Below, piece by piece: positions 6,939 through 14,247 of a stretch of DNA of 34,962 bases (position 1 is the stretch's first letter; the number at the start of each line of letters is the position of its first letter). The notes under the pieces were generated by a model that saw nothing but the letters and a program-made list of their open reading frames with translations, did not search any database and had not been told where the DNA came from. Position numbers and translations under genes: made by a program. The DNA is from an uncultured Fibrobacter sp. (GTDB taxonomy: Bacteria; Fibrobacterota; Fibrobacteria; Fibrobacterales; Fibrobacteraceae): the NCBI GenBank assembly GCA_946407235.1, contig CAMJNF010000009.1, positions 1 to 34,962 of the forward strand, read 5' to 3'.

Positions 6939-8150
6939 CTATTTCGCAACTTTCTTGATGTAGCTGGATTTCAGGTCTTTGAGGAAGTAAGTGCCGTGCG
7001 GAATTTGCAAGGCCTTGAAGGATCCTTCCGCAGACTGCAGGGTTGCTTCGAAGGATTTTACCAACACGCCTGTAGCAGAGAACACGGCGAAGGTTGTCGG
7101 CTCTTGGCTTGCCCACTGGAAATTCTGGGGGATAGCGGTTGTGGAGCTTGTCGGGGCTTCGCTACTGCTGGACTGCACTTCTTCACTGCTGCTAGATTCT
7201 GGGGCGGCTGCGCCAACTACTTCCAATTCCAAATCCATGAATTCAATGACAAAGGAACCGTCGGATTCCGCCTGGATTTCCTTGCCTTTCTGCTTTACGG
7301 TCTTGCCGTCGGCGCCTTCGATTTTTACGCGGAGGGGCACGCTCTTGGGCATCGCCGGATGGGGTGATTCCCAAGTGACCTTGAAACCGCCGTCGATGTT
7401 TGTCGAGGTTGCTTTGTCGATCACGAAGTGGGCGCGGTAGTAAGCTGCCACGCGGCCCATCGGGGCGCGCCACAAGCCTTGCGCTTTGGCTTCGTCCATA
7501 ATGGAAATCATGTCCGAGGCTTCAATGCCGTAACCGAAGCCGCGGCCATCCACGCCGTGGTTCAGCTGCACCGTCCAGGCGTTCAGTTTTTTGGCTTCGC
7601 TCATGTTGCCTTTGGATTGCTGTGTATTGCCTTGATAGCAGTCCGAACTGATGCGTTCCCAAACGGGTTCTTCGTCCCACTTGTACTTGGTGGCGCCTTG
7701 GCAGTTGCGATTGACGATGTGTTCCTTTGCAATTTCGGCTTCTACGGCGTCGTTGTAATAACAGTAGGGTGTTGCGAACGAAACGACTTCAAAGTCGCCC
7801 TTGCTTTCCAGGGTATGCTTGTATTCGGTAATTTCGCTCTTCAGGTTTGCACCGTTGCTGGTCAAGTCGCTGTGCGATTTTGAATGGTTGCCGATTTCGT
7901 GACCTTTTGCGGCCATCGGGAAGTACTTCGGCTGGTTTCCGGCATTCATACCGCCCGTCAAGAAGAATGTCACCTTGATGTCATCGTTCTTTTCGAAATA
8001 ATCCCCGAGGTTATTCAACTGGGATATTTCGCAGTCATCAAAGGTGAACGATACAGCTCCTGGATAACCATTCCAAGGAACTGTGGTGATGGGGCCGGCA
8101 TAGGCTGCTGCGCCCATCAACGACATGACTGCTATGGATGCGATTTTCAT
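6939..8150 (-). CDS. Secreted polysaccharide deacetylase (NodB/CE4) with Ser linker and sorting-type tail
   Basis: 403 residues. Signal peptide MKIASIAVMSLMGAAAYA, then a NodB homology domain: motif 1 SFTFDDC (usually TFDDG), motif 2 HSKSH (the metal-binding H-x3-H), motif 3-like SFATPYCYYND, and a late LNHGVDG motif. CE4 enzymes remove acetyl groups from chitin, peptidoglycan or xylan; the substrate cannot be told here. After a beta-rich region comes a poly-Ser linker (about 315-340). The C-terminal ~80-residue domain (VFSATGVLVKSF...GTYFLK...IKKVAK) resembles type IX secretion sorting tails. GGAGGG precedes the ATG. It is monocistronic with its own terminator. Export to the cell surface of a plant-fibre degrader is inferred. 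Confidence 0.88.
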   Translation of the reverse strand: MKIASIAVMSLMGAAAYAGPITTVPWNGYPGAVSFTFDDCEISQLNNLGDYFEKNDDIKVTFFLTGGMNAGNQPKYFPMAAKGHEIGNHSKSHSDLTSNGANLKSEITEYKHTLESKGDFEVVSFATPYCYYNDAVEAEIAKEHIVNRNCQGATKYKWDEEPVWERISSDCYQGNTQQSKGNMSEAKKLNAWTVQLNHGVDGRGFGYGIEASDMISIMDEAKAQGLWRAPMGRVAAYYRAHFVIDKATSTNIDGGFKVTWESPHPAMPKSVPLRVKIEGADGKTVKQKGKEIQAESDGSFVIEFMDLELEVVGAAAPESSSSEEVQSSSSEAPTSSTTAIPQNFQWASQEPTTFAVFSATGVLVKSFEATLQSAEGSFKALQIPHGTYFLKDLKSSYIKKVAK

Positions 8151-8260
8151 TTACCCTCCAAATATTGAGCGCATATAATCTAATTTCAAAGTGCGATTAT
8201 CAACTTGCGTTCAATATCTTTTCCGTTGTTGTAAATGACAACGAAGAGGGATAATATGAC

Positions 8261-8292
8261 AAAAAAGGAGATTCCCGCTCGGTGGCGGGAAT
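8261..8292 (-). terminator. Terminator of the ClC transporter gene
   Basis: ATTCCCGC (8271-8278) and GCGGGAAT (8285-8292) form a perfect 8-bp stem with a 6-base loop. On the minus strand it is followed by CTCCTTTTTT, 34 bases past the transporter stop. This GC hairpin type is also a common dispersed repeat form in bacterial genomes. Confidence 0.65.
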
Positions 8293-8325
8293 GACTGGTT
8301 TACTTAAGAATGTAGATATAGATTT

Positions 8326-9729
8326 TTAAATCTTTATCCTAATCTTCTTCTGCTTGTAAATTGATTGTCCGCCGTTGCACATGTATGCCATGGTGCAGAC
8401 GATGAAGAATGCGGGGAGGCAATTGAATCCGAAGATTTCGCCTGCGATGAGGATGGGGGCCCAGAGCGTGTTGCTTGCGCTTGCGAACACGGCGGCAAAG
8501 CCAAGGGCTGCGGCGAGTGCAACGGGCATTCCGAACATGCTTGCGATGAAGATTCCGAAGGTTGCGCCGATGGCGAAAAGCGGGGTGACGACACCGCCTA
8601 CGAATCCGGCGGAGAGCGTAAGAATCGTGAGTGCGAATTTCAGAATCCAGTCATACCCGGCAATCCCGGCGGCATTCCCTAAATCGGCGGCAGTTCCTAC
8701 AGCATTCGCGGCATCACCGGCAGCATTCGCAGAAGCAAAACACATATCCAACAAGTTTGTTCCAAGTCCAGCGTAACGTCCTTGGAAAAATACGAGTAGC
8801 AAAGCGCTTATTCCAACGCCCATAATGGCGATTCGCTTGATGTTGCTCGGGAACTTCTTTGCAAAGAAGTTTTGCGAGAGCCCGAGGAGTTTTGCAAATC
8901 CGCCACCGACAATTCCGAAGAGCACGCCCATCAGCGCGAGCTTCACGAGGAACTTGCCGTCAAGAGCTCCTTCGTTCGTGAAAATGCTTGCCGAGAATCC
9001 GCTCGCATCAAGAATTGAACTCAAATCCACACTGAACTTGTGAAAACCGAGCATGCTCGAAACTTTGCAGGCGGTGAATGCAGCTGCTGCGGCGGGTAAC
9101 AACGCGCCAAGTTCCAAATGACCGACGAGCAGAACTTCCAAAGCAAATGCTGTGGCTGCCATCGGGGCTTGGAAAATTCCGGCGAAACCTGCGGCAAGCC
9201 CTGTCACAAGCATGATGTGCGCTGCATTTTCGAATGGTAACTTTTTACTTATGTTGTACGAAAGTGCGGAGCCGATTTGCATAGCGGCGCCTTCGCGACC
9301 GGCGCTTCCGCCAAAGAGCTGCGTAAGCCAAGTGCTCACTGCTGCCATCGGGATTGCAACCAATGGAAAGTCGGATTCTTTGTTGAGTCCAACGGCGAAA
9401 ACTTGATCCATGCCGCGTTCCGTCCAACGGCCCCATTTCTTATAAACGAATACGATGGCTGCTCCGCCGAGAGCGAGTGCGGGAATGAAGTAAAGCGGGT
9501 TTGCATCGCGGATTGCAGAAAGTCTGTCGCTGATATCGCCGAAGCATGCGGTGAGTGCGCCGATGATGGCTCCGAGTGTGATTCCTATCACCACGAATGT
9601 CGGCGTGGCGAACCACTTGAGTAACTTTTCTTTAACGCGGGCTTTTGCCATCTTCATCATCTGTTCTTTCATCTCTGGGCTGAACTGATTGAACTGTTGG
9701 CTCGCCTTGCTAAAATCGCTGAAATTCAT
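8326..9729 (-). CDS. ClC-family anion channel/transporter, possibly CLC-F (fluoride) type
   Basis: 467 residues with about ten hydrophobic segments beginning at residue ~40. Diagnostic ClC motifs are GGSAGREGAAMQIG (the GREGP-type anion-binding loop with the gating Glu), LAAGFAGIFQAPMAATAFALE, and GFVGGVVTPLFAIGATFG (the GGxFxP-type motif). The loop reads GREGAAMQ, closer to GREGT/VxVQ forms known in fluoride/proton antiporters than to GREGP of chloride exchangers, so fluoride export is a reasonable but unproven guess. The inner-membrane location follows from the fold. No fluoride (crcB) riboswitch is visible upstream. AAGGAT precedes the ATG. The amphipathic 40-residue N-terminus is longer than in E. 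coli ClcA. The gene stands alone. Confidence 0.88.
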   Translation of the reverse strand: MNFSDFSKASQQFNQFSPEMKEQMMKMAKARVKEKLLKWFATPTFVVIGITLGAIIGALTACFGDISDRLSAIRDANPLYFIPALALGGAAIVFVYKKWGRWTERGMDQVFAVGLNKESDFPLVAIPMAAVSTWLTQLFGGSAGREGAAMQIGSALSYNISKKLPFENAAHIMLVTGLAAGFAGIFQAPMAATAFALEVLLVGHLELGALLPAAAAAFTACKVSSMLGFHKFSVDLSSILDASGFSASIFTNEGALDGKFLVKLALMGVLFGIVGGGFAKLLGLSQNFFAKKFPSNIKRIAIMGVGISALLLVFFQGRYAGLGTNLLDMCFASANAAGDAANAVGTAADLGNAAGIAGYDWILKFALTILTLSAGFVGGVVTPLFAIGATFGIFIASMFGMPVALAAALGFAAVFASASNTLWAPILIAGEIFGFNCLPAFFIVCTMAYMCNGGQSIYKQKKIRIKI

Positions 9730-9778
9730 GAAAAATCCTTTTTATGCAACGAAAAGTTTTCACAAAAATAGTTAAAAC

Positions 9779-9839
9779 GGAACGTCTTGTTCCATTTTTT
9801 CTCGCGTTGTCAAATGCTCAATCCTTTTACAACGAGAGT
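9779..9839. promoter_or_regulatory. Two dyads between the divergent ClC and CotH genes
   Basis: GGAAC-GTCTT-GTTCC (9779-9793) is a perfect 5-bp dyad followed by a T-run on the plus strand. CTCGCGTTGT (9801-9810) faces ACAACGAGAG (9830-9839) with one mismatch. They lie in the shared upstream region of two divergent genes and could be protein binding sites; no known regulator is implied. Confidence 0.35.
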
Positions 9840-9873
9840 GTTTAAAAAATAGCTTTTGCAAAACTTCAGAATG

Positions 9874-9879
9874 TATAAT
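9874..9879 (+). promoter_or_regulatory. Candidate -10 box for the CotH gene
   Basis: A perfect TATAAT lies 53 bases before the CotH ATG. A TTGCAA upstream is only 12 bases away, too close for a standard -35, so only the -10 element is supported. Confidence 0.35.
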
Positions 9880-9932
9880 TAGGCAAAGGATTGGATTGTG
9901 GTGTATCGCTCTAAACAGCTAAGGGAATAAAT

Positions 9933-12900
9933 ATGAAAAAGTTTTCCAAAGTGGCGTTATTCGGGATAGGTTTGGGTTTTGTATTGTCCTCTTGTAGTGA
10001 CTCGAACAATTCTGATTTTAGCCCTATTGCACCGCCTATCGGTGAAATAAGCTCTGATTCTGGTGCGGGTATCGGTAATCAAACCGACCCATCAAGCGCT
10101 GGATCTCAGCCTGGGCTTTCTGCGGGCGTTATTGGCGGGTCTTCTGCAGCCGTTCCGATGAGCTCTTCGGGAATGTCTTCCCCGGTTCAACAACCGACTT
10201 CTTCGGCGGGCTCAGTAATTCCGTCGTCTTCGAGCGTAGCGACGGTTATTCCGCATTTCCAGGGCAATAGCCCGGTGTTCTTCTCGGAAGTGTCCCCGAT
10301 GAACGTGAACTTCAAGGATAATGATGGAAACGATCCGGGATGGGTTGAATTCTACAACTCGTCCGATGCTCCGGTAAGCTTGAAAGGTTATTCTCTTACA
10401 GATGATTTGTCCAATCCGCGTCGTTGGACTTTTGGAAACGTAACGGTCCCGGCCAAGAGTTACATGATTGTGTTCCTTTCGGGCAAGGATTACGCCGATT
10501 ATGTTTTGCCTTCTGATTCCCTCAACTTGATGGGTTCCGATTGTAGTTCTGAATCTGCTGCAGGCAGCACGGGTGGCTTCAATATCCCTGGTATGGGTGG
10601 AGATTGGGGCGGCGGCATGGGCGGTCAGCAACAGCAGTCCGGCAATAACGTTAGTAATTTGTCGGGTAAGTCCTCCCTTTGCTTTAACGAAGGCGGTGCA
10701 CAACAGGTTGGTGCAGTGATGAAAGTGGCTCAGGGCGGCAGTTATTCGCGCGTTGTGGTCAAGTCTAATAATGCATCGAAAATCAGCAAGGCTAACCAAA
10801 TTGTGGTCCGTGGTTTTATCACCAAGAATCACAAGATTCGCGTGAACTTTAAGGAAGGCGAAAACCTTAGCAGTTGGACTGGCAAGAATCTTCGTGGTAC
10901 GGGCGATTTGTCATCGGTGTATTACGTTCGTTTGGACGATAATGCAAAGGACCTGAACCGCAGTAAAATAACGGCAATGACTTTTGCCACTGAAACCCAG
11001 GGTAGCGAATCAACGACAATCCAGATTACATCGGTAGTTGCTCGCAATCGTGGGCATGAACCGCATGCTTCGTTCAAGATTGGTAAAGATGGTGGCGCAT
11101 TGTTCTTTGTGAATGCCGAAAGTGCGCTTGTGGACTCCGTGCGTTTCGGGAATGTTCCGACGAATGCTTCTTGGTCTCGTGATGGCGCTGGCAAGTGGGG
11201 CTTTGCATTGCCGTCGCCTTATGGCAATACGCTTGGCGAAGTGTTTGCAGAACAAGTGCAAGTTGCCGAAGTGAATATTCCGCCTTCCGGATTCTATTCC
11301 TCTGCGGTGACGGCTACGTTCCCGGCTGGCACGCGCTGCGAACAGGGCGGTGCAGAACCGACTGCAAATTCTCCGGTGGTACAGACAACGTTGTCGATTA
11401 ACGCTACAACAGTTTTGCGTTGCCGTACTTATGCCACGGGCTCTTACCCGAGCGAAGAAATCAATCGTACGTATGTTTTTGAACAGCAACCGTCGCTTGC
11501 TACAATCTTTGTGACGACTGATCCGCTTTCGATGTTCAGCCCCGATTCTGGCCTTTACATGACGGGTAATGGTGCTGCAATGATGGACCCGAAGAAGGGT
11601 GCAAATTTCTGGAGCAACCGTGAACTCCCTGTGTATATCGAGATGTTTGAACCGGGTAAGCCGAAAACGCCTGCGTTTGGAATCAAGGGCGATTACAAGA
11701 TTACAGGGCAGTATAGCCGTGCAAAAGAAAAGAAGTCGTTCGCAATTACCTTGCGCGAAGAATATGGCGACAAACGCCTGAAATACACCTTGTTCCCGGA
11801 TTATCCGGAACTCAAGAAGTTCAAGGCTATCTCGTTCAGAAACTTCGGTAACAATAGCGGTGACGATTATTTGCGCGACCGTTTGGGCACTTCGATGACG
11901 GAAGGTCTCGGCGTGGATTACCAGCGTGGCCGTTATGTGATCGTGTATTACAATGGCAAGTATTATGGCATCCATGACATGCGCGAACGCAACAATGAAT
12001 ACTATTACGAAACCAAGTACGGCTATGACCCGAACGATATAGACCTTGTCGCTACCACGTCGAGTGGCACCAATGAAGCTGCCGCTGGCTCCGCTTCGGA
12101 TTACAAGGCTATGATTGATTGGCTGCAAAGTAATAGCTTGACATCTGATGCAAACTATAAAAAGATTGCAGACCAGGTTGACGTTGATAACTTCATGAAC
12201 TACATGCAGGCTGAAATGTTCTTGAATAACAGCGACTGGCCGCATAACAACTTGAAAAAGTGGCGTGTCGCAAGCCAGAAGACCAAGTGGAAATGGTTCA
12301 TGTACGATGTGGACTTTGGCTTTGGCGTGTCTTACAATACCCAGAATGGCAACGTGTTTAGCTACGTGACAAACGCTAACGGTACGCAGGGCATGGGTGG
12401 CATGAACTTCCCTGGTATGGGCGGCGATTTCCCAGGCATGGGCGGCAACTGGGGCGGTGGCATGGGTGGCCAGCAACCGCAAATGGCTGCAGCAAACGGT
12501 GGTATCTCGGAACATACAATTCTTATCAGCCGCTTGCTTGAAAACGCTAACTTCAAGAACGCTTTCATCAACCGCTTTAGCGTTCTCCTTTCGATGAACT
12601 TCTCTGCCGACAGACTCCTTAAGCGTATTAACGATTTGCAGTCTCAGGTGGAATCCGAAATGACTCGCGATCAGCAGTTCTGGAACTATAATGCATCTTC
12701 GATGAGCAACAACTTGCAGACGATAAAGACGTTTGCTCAGTCTCGTCAGGCTACGGTTCGTGAGCAGATGGAATCGTATTTCTCGCTGGGAGCAAAGTCT
12801 GAAATGACTCTTACCTCGCAGGGCTCGGGCGTGATTTATGTGGACGGCCTCGCATTGGATCAGTCTTCAATGAAGTTGACGTTCTACACGGGCGTGCCTG

Positions 12901-13022
12901 TAACACTCACGGCTGAAGCTAAATCTGGAAGCTCGTTCACAGGTTGGAGCGACGGCGTGACCGATGTGACCCGCAAGGTGAACCCCGGTGAAGTGACCTC
13001 GATTACCGCAGTGTTCAGATAA
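9933..13022 (+). CDS. CotH-kinase-family lipoprotein with split lamin-tail domain
   Basis: 1029 residues. The lipoprotein signal ends in LSSC (Cys21). A Ser/Pro/Gly linker runs to about residue 105. A lamin-tail domain begins (SPMNVNFKDNDGND...VEFYNSS), is interrupted near residue 195 by a roughly 180-residue insert, and resumes at HASFKIGKDGG to NASWSRDGAGKW. The CotH domain (about 530-900) contains FRNFGNNSGDDYLRDRL, YNGKYYGIHDMRERN, MFLNNSDWPHNNLKKWR and MYDVDFGFG, the last two being the catalytic and metal-binding region of the protein-kinase-like CotH fold. The C-terminal 60 residues (SFTGWSDG...ITAVF) form an InlB-B-type repeat. A GMGGxWGGGMGGQQ segment occurs twice (residues about 214-235 and 822-850). 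It is probably at the cell surface; CotH proteins phosphorylate other proteins in spores, but the substrate here is unknown. Confidence 0.88.
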   Translation: MKKFSKVALFGIGLGFVLSSCSDSNNSDFSPIAPPIGEISSDSGAGIGNQTDPSSAGSQPGLSAGVIGGSSAAVPMSSSGMSSPVQQPTSSAGSVIPSSSSVATVIPHFQGNSPVFFSEVSPMNVNFKDNDGNDPGWVEFYNSSDAPVSLKGYSLTDDLSNPRRWTFGNVTVPAKSYMIVFLSGKDYADYVLPSDSLNLMGSDCSSESAAGSTGGFNIPGMGGDWGGGMGGQQQQSGNNVSNLSGKSSLCFNEGGAQQVGAVMKVAQGGSYSRVVVKSNNASKISKANQIVVRGFITKNHKIRVNFKEGENLSSWTGKNLRGTGDLSSVYYVRLDDNAKDLNRSKITAMTFATETQGSESTTIQITSVVARNRGHEPHASFKIGKDGGALFFVNAESALVDSVRFGNVPTNASWSRDGAGKWGFALPSPYGNTLGEVFAEQVQVAEVNIPPSGFYSSAVTATFPAGTRCEQGGAEPTANSPVVQTTLSINATTVLRCRTYATGSYPSEEINRTYVFEQQPSLATIFVTTDPLSMFSPDSGLYMTGNGAAMMDPKKGANFWSNRELPVYIEMFEPGKPKTPAFGIKGDYKITGQYSRAKEKKSFAITLREEYGDKRLKYTLFPDYPELKKFKAISFRNFGNNSGDDYLRDRLGTSMTEGLGVDYQRGRYVIVYYNGKYYGIHDMRERNNEYYYETKYGYDPNDIDLVATTSSGTNEAAAGSASDYKAMIDWLQSNSLTSDANYKKIADQVDVDNFMNYMQAEMFLNNSDWPHNNLKKWRVASQKTKWKWFMYDVDFGFGVSYNTQNGNVFSYVTNANGTQGMGGMNFPGMGGDFPGMGGNWGGGMGGQQPQMAAANGGISEHTILISRLLENANFKNAFINRFSVLLSMNFSADRLLKRINDLQSQVESEMTRDQQFWNYNASSMSNNLQTIKTFAQSRQATVREQMESYFSLGAKSEMTLTSQGSGVIYVDGLALDQSSMKLTFYTGVPVTLTAEAKSGSSFTGWSDGVTDVTRKVNPGEVTSITAVFR

Positions 13023-13068
13023 TAAAATTTCCCGATGCGGTTTTATGGCCGCAATTCAGGTGGATAGC

Positions 13069-13101
13069 AAAAGTGCACGGCAATGCCGAGCACTTTTTTT
13101 T
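13069..13101 (+). terminator. Strong intrinsic terminator of the CotH gene
   Basis: AAAAGTGC-A-CGGC-AAT-GCCG-A-GCACTTTT forms a 12-pair stem with a 3-base loop and one symmetric A/A mismatch. It is followed by a run of at least eight T residues, about 45 bases past the CotH stop. Confidence 0.9.
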
Positions 13102-13147
13102 GATGTTGGAATTATGTTGGAAAATAAAAAAATGGGGAATGTAGTAA

Positions 13148-13166
13148 AATGTCATTATTTGACATT
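13148..13166 (+). promoter_or_regulatory. Dyad operator candidate upstream of the HIRAN-recCBD operon
   Basis: AATGTCA-TTATT-TGACATT is a perfect 7-bp dyad with a 5-base spacer and contains a TTGACA -35 hexamer at 13159-13164. A clear -10 at standard spacing is not seen; TATATT at 13176 is too close. The site lies about 50 bases before the first gene of the repair operon. Confidence 0.4.
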
Positions 13167-13213
13167 CTAAAACTCTATATTTTCATTGTAACCTTCAAAA
13201 AAGGAGGCCTGCA

Positions 13214-14224
13214 ATGGCTACAGAAACATTTTACGTCAAGATCGAAAACTCAAAAACTACGAGTATTCATGCGTTTACCCGCAGCGAAACCGGTATCATG
13301 GATTACGCAGGCTTGGCAAGTCCTTCTGACGAAGAGCTCGTTCAAATGCAATGTGTTGAAGGGAGCGGTTACTTCACGCCTTCGTGGTACACTTATCTGC
13401 CTGAATTTTTGCAGGCGCAAATTGAGGTGTTCATTCCTGTAAAGGTGCTGCATTTGGATGCAAACCAATATTCTTTTTTGCTGCATATCGGGGCTGTTTT
13501 GCTTGCTGTGCAAGAACGCGATGCACTTTTGGTGGCAGAACTTTTGCAGAGGCGTTCCATGGTGTTTGCTAACTTTACGCCCCTACTTTTGCATGTCGTA
13601 AAACCTGTGGCGGCTGAGGCGTTGTTTGCTTGGGTGTATGGCGGTTTTCGTGGCGATAGCGGTTTCCAGAATATTTATGCGAATGACAAACCTATTTCGA
13701 CTGGCGAAACGGATGTGGCTGCAATTCTTTATGCGGCAGCACATGATGCGTTGGAACCGAACCCTCGTAAGGAATCTGCCGAAGAAATGTTTATTCGTTA
13801 TTTTAGTGAAGAACGTTCTTTCGATTTTACGATGGGAATAGTCGGTGCGTCAAATCATCCTTGGGTAGATGGTGTCGAAAGATTTGGCTGCATTAGCGAT
13901 TCGGCGGCGAGCTTTCATTTTGTCGAAAGTCCTGACAAGGTTGGTAAAAAACGCCAAGAAATCTTTGCGTCGCTTAAGTCTAAAGTGCAGGCGGAACCTT
14001 ATAACCCGCATGACCATAACGCGATTAGTGTTTTCATTGATGATCTAGAGTCGATTGTTAAAGGTGCTCGTAGCAAGAGTAAGGCTGGCTATTTGCGCGC
14101 TACGGGTGCGGCAATTCTTCGCAAGGCGCGTCCGAATTTGTTTAGTTTTAACTCGTCGCTTTGGCGAATTGGCGGTAATCCCGATTATTTCGAGAATGCA
14201 ATCGTCATGAGACTGAAGTTTTAA
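13214..14224 (+). CDS. HIRAN-domain protein heading the recCBD operon
   Basis: 336 residues, soluble. The N-terminal two-thirds are not a family I recognise; it has a short beta-rich start, a helical centre (ADLL-like AVLLAVQERDALLVAELLQRR) and no catalytic motif that I can name. The C-terminal part, about residues 203-305, fits a HIRAN domain: FTMGIVGASNHPWVDG, then EPYNPHDHNAISVFIDD and a GYLRATGAAILRK ending. HIRAN domains bind DNA ends or damaged/stalled DNA in HLTF/Rad5-type and bacterial proteins. A strong AGGAGG precedes the ATG, and recC begins 23 bases after its stop, so it is very likely co-transcribed with RecBCD subunits. A role in end recognition or control of the nuclease is inference. 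Confidence 0.75.
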   Translation: MATETFYVKIENSKTTSIHAFTRSETGIMDYAGLASPSDEELVQMQCVEGSGYFTPSWYTYLPEFLQAQIEVFIPVKVLHLDANQYSFLLHIGAVLLAVQERDALLVAELLQRRSMVFANFTPLLLHVVKPVAAEALFAWVYGGFRGDSGFQNIYANDKPISTGETDVAAILYAAAHDALEPNPRKESAEEMFIRYFSEERSFDFTMGIVGASNHPWVDGVERFGCISDSAASFHFVESPDKVGKKRQEIFASLKSKVQAEPYNPHDHNAISVFIDDLESIVKGARSKSKAGYLRATGAAILRKARPNLFSFNSSLWRIGGNPDYFENAIVMRLKF

Positions 14225-14247
14225 CAATTTTTTTATAGATTGCGGTT

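Noticed and set aside
9730-9932. Fluoride (crcB) riboswitch upstream of the ClC gene
   Set aside because: The conserved GGNGAUGG start and pseudoknot segments are not present on the minus strand.
11010-12515. 501-aa minus-strand ORF opposite the CotH gene
   Set aside because: It is a shadow in the antisense frame; composition is His/Arg/Ile-rich without domains, and the plus frame has clear LTD and CotH motifs.
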